DNA from: Streptomyces sp. rh34
GTDB lineage: Bacteria > Actinomycetota > Actinomycetes > Streptomycetales > Streptomycetaceae
Assembly: GCF_002551245.1 (NCBI RefSeq)
Contig: NZ_NTGZ01000006.1
Span: forward strand, 18,157-82,156
Reading direction: 5' to 3'
DNA length: 64,000 nucleotides
Part shown: in pieces, positions 60,570 through 64,000 of the stretch
Layout: the number at the start of each line of letters is the position of its first letter
Numbering within the stretch: the stretch's first letter is position 1
Notes under the pieces: generated by a model
Database searches by the model: none
The model's input: the letters and a program-made list of their open reading frames with translations, nothing else
What the model was told of the DNA's origin: nothing
Made by a program: the position numbers and the translations under genes

Positions 60570-63515
60570 ATGCCGCTGCTGGAGCCCGACCCGGAAGCCC
60601 TGCGCCCCGGAACGACACGGGAACCCGCCCCCGACCGGGTCACCGACCGCAGCGCGGGCGGCACCCCGGAGCCGCTGCGGAGCGAGCTGACGGCCCTGCT
60701 CGGTGCGGACAAGGTGCTCTGGAAGATCTCCGACCTCGTGCGGTACGCCTCCGACGCCAGCCCCTACCGCTTCCTCCCCCGGGTCGTGCTGGTCCCCGAG
60801 GACCTCGACGACGTCTCCGCGATCCTGTCGTACGCCCACGGCAAGGGCCGTGACGTGGTCTTCCGGGCCGCGGGCACCAGCCTCAACGGCCAGGCGCAGG
60901 GCGAGGACATCCTCGTCGACGTACGCCGCCACTGGACCGGCGTCGAGGTGCTGGACGACGGGGCACGGGCCCGGATCGGGCCGGGGACGACGGTGCTGCG
61001 GGCCAACATCGCCCTCGCCCGCCACGGCAGGCTGCTGGGCCCCGACCCGGCCAGTGCCATCGCCTGCACCCTCGGCGGGGTCGTCGCCAACAACGCCTCC
61101 GGCATGACCGCGGGCACCACCCGCAACTCCTACCGGACGCTCGCCTCGCTCACCTTCGTCCTGCCGAGCGGCACCGTCGTCGACACCGCCGACCCGGCCG
61201 CCGACGAGGAGCTGGCCCGCGCCGAACCGGAGCTGTGCGCGGGGCTGATGGAGTTGAAGGCGGAGATCGAGGCGGACGAGGAGCTGACCTCCAGGATCCG
61301 CGCCAAGTACACGATCAAGAACACCAACGGCTACCGCCTGGACGCCTTCCTCGACGGGGCGACGCCGGTGGAGATCCTGCGCGGGCTGATGGTCGGCTCC
61401 GAGGGCACGTTCGGCTTCATCTCCGAGGTCGTCTTCGACACCCTGCCGCTGGACCGGCGGATCTCCAGCGCCCTGCTGTTCTTCCCCTCCCTCACCGCCG
61501 CCGCGTCCGCCGTGCCCCGGTTCAACGAGGCGGGGGCCATCGCCGTGGAGCTGATGGACGGCAACACGCTGCGCGCCTCCGTCAGCGTGCCGGGCGTTCC
61601 GGCGGACTGGGCGGTGCTGCCCCGGACCACGACCGCGCTGCTGGTGGAGTTCCGGGCGGCCGACGAGGCGGGCCAGGAGGCGTTCGAGCGGGCGGCCGAA
61701 GCCGTCGTCGCCGGCCTGGACCTGGTCGTCCCGGCCGCGTCGGTGACCAACGCCTTCACCCGGGACGCCGGGACGATCGCCGGGTACTGGAAGGCCCGCA
61801 AGGCGTTCGTCACGGCGGTCGGGGGGTCCCGACCCTCGGGCACCACCCTGATCACGGAGGACTTCGCGGTGCCGCCCGCACGGCTGGCCGACGCCTGCGA
61901 GGCGCTGCTGGAGCTCCAGTCGCGCCACGGTTTCGACGCCGCCGTGGCCGGTCATGCCGCGCACGGCAATCTGCACTTCCTGCTCGCGTTCGACGCGGCG
62001 AAACCTGCCGACGTCGAGCGGTACGACGCGTTCATGCAGGAGTTCTGCGCGCTGGTGGTGGACCGCTTCGACGGGTCGCTCAAGGCGGAGCACGCCACCG
62101 GACGCAATATCGCGCCGTTCCTGGAGCGGGAGTGGGGGCCGCGCGCCACCGAGCTGATGTGGCGGACGAAGCAGGTCATCGATCCTGCCGGGGTGCTCGC
62201 TCCGCGCATCGTCCTGGACCGGGATCCGCGGGCCCACCTGCGGGGCCTGAAGACCATTCCGAAGGTGGAGGCGGTCGCCGACCCGTGCATCGAGTGCGGC
62301 TTCTGCGAACCGACCTGCCCCAGCGAGGATCTGACGACCACTCCGCGCCAGCGGATCGTGCTGCGCCGGGAGATGATGCGGCAGGCGGACGGTTCGCCGG
62401 TCGAGGCCGGTCTCCTGGACGCCTACGGGTACGACGCCGTGGACACCTGCGCCGGGGACTCCACCTGCAAGCTCGCCTGTCCGGTCGGCATCGACACCGG
62501 GGCGATGATGAAGGGCTTCCGGCACCGCAGGCACACTCCGCGCGAGGAGCGGATCGCCGCGCTCACCGCGAAGAACTTCCGGGTGGTGGAGGCCTCGGCG
62601 CGGCTGGCCGTGGCGGTGGCCGACGCGGTCGGCGACCGGGTGGGCGACGGTCCGCTCGGGACCGTGACGCGGCTCGCCCGCAAGGCCGTCCGCCCCGATC
62701 TCGTACCGGAGTGGCTGCCCCAGATCCCCGGGGCGGCGGCCCGACGGCTGCCGCGTACGGACCGCGTCGGGGCGAGCGCCGTCTACTACCCGGCCTGCGT
62801 CAACCGCATCTTCGCCGGTCCCGACGGCCGCCCCGGCCTTTCCCTGGCCGAGGCGGTGGTCGCCGTGTCCGGGCGGGCCGGGAAGCCGGTGTGGATCCCC
62901 GAGGACGTCGCGGGGACGTGCTGCGCGACGATCTGGCACTCCAAGGGGTACGACGCGGGCAACAGGATCATGGCGAACCGCATCGTGGAGGCCGCCTGGG
63001 GCTGGACGGCGGGCGGGGCGCTGCCGCTGGTCGTGGACGCGTCCTCGTGCACGCTCGGCATCGCCGAGGAGGTGGTGCCCTACCTCACCGAGGGCAACCG
63101 GGCGCTGCACCGTGAGCTGACCGTCGTGGACTCGCTGGTGTGGGCGGCCGACGAACTGCTGCCGGAGCTGACGGTGTTCCGCACCACCGGGTCGGCCGTC
63201 GTGCATCCGACCTGTTCGATGGAACACCTGGGTGACGTGGGGCAGTTGCGGGCGCTGGCCGAGGCGTGCGCGGACGAGGTCGTGGTGCCGGACGACACGG
63301 GGTGCTGCGCGTTCGCGGGCGACCGGGGCATGCTGCACAAGGAGCTGACCGACTCGGCCACGGCCAAGGAGGCGGCCGAGGTCGGCCGTCGGGCCTACGA
63401 CGCCTATCTGTCGGCGAACCGGATGTGCGAGATCGGCATGGAACGGGCCACCGGGCAGCCCTACCGCTCGGCGCTGATCGAGCTGGAGCACGCCACCCGG
63501 CCGACCGTCCGCTAG
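60570..63515 (+). CDS. FAD-binding and Fe-S D-lactate/glycolate-type dehydrogenase
   Basis: A ~981-residue fused oxidoreductase. The FAD domain (FAD_binding_4) has VFRAAGTSLNGQAQGEDILV and NNASGMTAGTTRNSYRTLAS. The FAD-oxidase C domain follows. Two ferredoxin-like clusters are CIECGFCEPTCPSEDLTT and CAGDSTCKLACPVGI, then two CCG-type domains (YYPACVNR, GTCCATIWHSKG, VHPTCSMEH, TGCCAFAGDRG). It oxidises a 2-hydroxy acid such as D-lactate and passes electrons to the respiratory chain. The ATG at 60570 is favoured because GAGGAG lies nine bases upstream; an ATG at 60561 is adjacent to it. Confidence 0.88.
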   Translation: MPLLEPDPEALRPGTTREPAPDRVTDRSAGGTPEPLRSELTALLGADKVLWKISDLVRYASDASPYRFLPRVVLVPEDLDDVSAILSYAHGKGRDVVFRAAGTSLNGQAQGEDILVDVRRHWTGVEVLDDGARARIGPGTTVLRANIALARHGRLLGPDPASAIACTLGGVVANNASGMTAGTTRNSYRTLASLTFVLPSGTVVDTADPAADEELARAEPELCAGLMELKAEIEADEELTSRIRAKYTIKNTNGYRLDAFLDGATPVEILRGLMVGSEGTFGFISEVVFDTLPLDRRISSALLFFPSLTAAASAVPRFNEAGAIAVELMDGNTLRASVSVPGVPADWAVLPRTTTALLVEFRAADEAGQEAFERAAEAVVAGLDLVVPAASVTNAFTRDAGTIAGYWKARKAFVTAVGGSRPSGTTLITEDFAVPPARLADACEALLELQSRHGFDAAVAGHAAHGNLHFLLAFDAAKPADVERYDAFMQEFCALVVDRFDGSLKAEHATGRNIAPFLEREWGPRATELMWRTKQVIDPAGVLAPRIVLDRDPRAHLRGLKTIPKVEAVADPCIECGFCEPTCPSEDLTTTPRQRIVLRREMMRQADGSPVEAGLLDAYGYDAVDTCAGDSTCKLACPVGIDTGAMMKGFRHRRHTPREERIAALTAKNFRVVEASARLAVAVADAVGDRVGDGPLGTVTRLARKAVRPDLVPEWLPQIPGAAARRLPRTDRVGASAVYYPACVNRIFAGPDGRPGLSLAEAVVAVSGRAGKPVWIPEDVAGTCCATIWHSKGYDAGNRIMANRIVEAAWGWTAGGALPLVVDASSCTLGIAEEVVPYLTEGNRALHRELTVVDSLVWAADELLPELTVFRTTGSAVVHPTCSMEHLGDVGQLRALAEACADEVVVPDDTGCCAFAGDRGMLHKELTDSATAKEAAEVGRRAYDAYLSANRMCEIGMERATGQPYRSALIELEHATRPTVR

Positions 63516-63557
63516 GGCGCGGAGCGCCCCGTACGGTCTGCACAACTGAGCGTTTCG

Positions 63558-63587
63558 AGGCCCCGATTGGTTGCACCAGTCGGGGCT
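63558..63587 (+). terminator. Terminator hairpin after dehydrogenase
   Basis: GCCCCGATTGGT and ACCAGTCGGGGC form a 12-base stem with one G-T pair and a three-base loop, 45 to 70 bases after the dehydrogenase stop. No T-run, as usual for this GC content. Confidence 0.75.
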
Positions 63588-63764
63588 TCGGCGTGCCGTG
63601 AAGAAAGTCCATGGTTTGAGGACGAGAGTCCAAATACTTCCCTTGCGCACCAGCAGCCTCACCCTCCAGGGTCCTTACCGAGACCCGGCCCCCGCGCTCG
63701 CCATCCGCACGGTGACCGGACGTGCTCGCGCACCGTCTGAACCCCCAACTCACCTGGAGGCTCG

Positions 63765-64000
63765 ATGAACGACGACGCCCGGCCCGCACCGGAACCGCAG
63801 GGCATACCCCCGCACAGCGGCACTGCCGACGAGGCGGCACGGCAGGATCCCAGCCGCCGTTCGGTGCTGTGGACCACGGCGGGCGTGGCCGGCGCCGGAC
63901 TCGGCCTCGGCGCGCTGGGCGGGGGGACCGCGTCGGCGGCCGAGGCGACCGCCCCGCAAGTCCTCTCCACCGCGGAAGCGGCCGCCGCCGCTCCCGCCCG
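63765..64000 (+). CDS. Tat-exported protein, 3' end outside window
   Basis: An ATG at 63765 follows TGGAGG. The visible 78 codons hold a Tat signal peptide: twin Arg in [20 protein letters not shown], a Gly/Ala hydrophobic core and an Ala-x-Ala site near TASAAEA. The mature protein begins with an Ala-rich stretch. Its function lies beyond the window. Tat export implies a folded or cofactor-containing secreted enzyme. Confidence 0.75.
   Translation, partial: MNDDARPAPEPQGIPPHSGTADEAARQDPSRRSVLWTTAGVAGAGLGLGALGGGTASAAEATAPQVLSTAEAAAAAPA

Noticed and set aside
63558..63587. Possible tRNA-like fold after the dehydrogenase
   Set aside because: Only one hairpin is present, with no cloverleaf arms or CCA-type acceptor; it is a terminator.

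Overview
The window looks like a Streptomyces (or close actinomycete) chromosome. GC is very high with strong GC at third codon positions. There are many GTG and some TTG starts, and the families are typical of Streptomyces: an FxLD lanthipeptide locus, DUF317, DUF4913 and DUF5999 proteins, HbpS-like protein, an XRE-TPR regulator, a histidine-kinase-like ATPase and a short MltG paralogue. No rRNA, tRNA or CRISPR array was seen.

About positions 1 to 54,990 read as one large integrated mobile element, or several nested ones, whose left end lies outside the window. The right end is marked by a large serine integrase (53336-54880, minus) beside a likely recombination directionality factor (52488-53204). 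The integrase abuts yjbQ, whose last codons look foreign, so the attachment site is probably inside the yjbQ 3' end. From 55.0 kb on, the genes look like ordinary, intact chromosome: YjbQ, an FAD monooxygenase, MltG, a 19-residue peptide, a MarR-controlled ABC exporter, an FAD/Fe-S dehydrogenase and the start of a Tat-exported protein.

Inside the element, left to right: (a) an unknown protein and an SF1-like helicase ATPase (1-2147); (b) a divergent three-gene locus of a small protein, a membrane protein and a 1,271-residue TPR-CHAT caspase-like protein (8280 to 2890), a good candidate conflict or suicide system; (c) an IS5-type insertion (about 8720-9611) that cut a gene; (d) a frameshifted PD-(D/E)XK nuclease; (e) a conjugation-type backbone from about 12 to 31 kb with a VirD4/TraG coupling protein, a DnaB-N-domain protein, a broken cytosine methyltransferase, DUF4913, a RelE-like protein, winged-helix and DUF317 proteins, many translationally coupled; (f) a 1,558-residue secreted toxin with a C-terminal nucleic-acid-deaminase-like tip and its likely immunity gene, inserted in that backbone (13507-18671); (g) a four-gene aldehyde and oxidative stress cargo set (31196-34061); (h) more small backbone genes and a relaxase that has lost its N-terminus to an adenylate-kinase-like gene (37453-39461); (i) a complete FxLD class I lanthipeptide locus with a 59-residue precursor that is easily missed (39649-47611); (j) a regulatory block (47.8-52.4 kb) with DUF5999 and DUF6415 type proteins, an anti-sigma-like ATPase, an XRE-TPR regulator and a frameshifted phosphotransferase.

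At least eight genes in the element carry single-base frame changes, mostly extra bases in short homopolymers. I saw none in the flanking chromosome, the toxin or the lanthipeptide genes. Either the element backbone is decaying or the assembly has local indel errors. With a truncated relaxase and a frameshifted coupling protein, the element as written probably cannot transfer itself, although integrase and directionality factor look intact.
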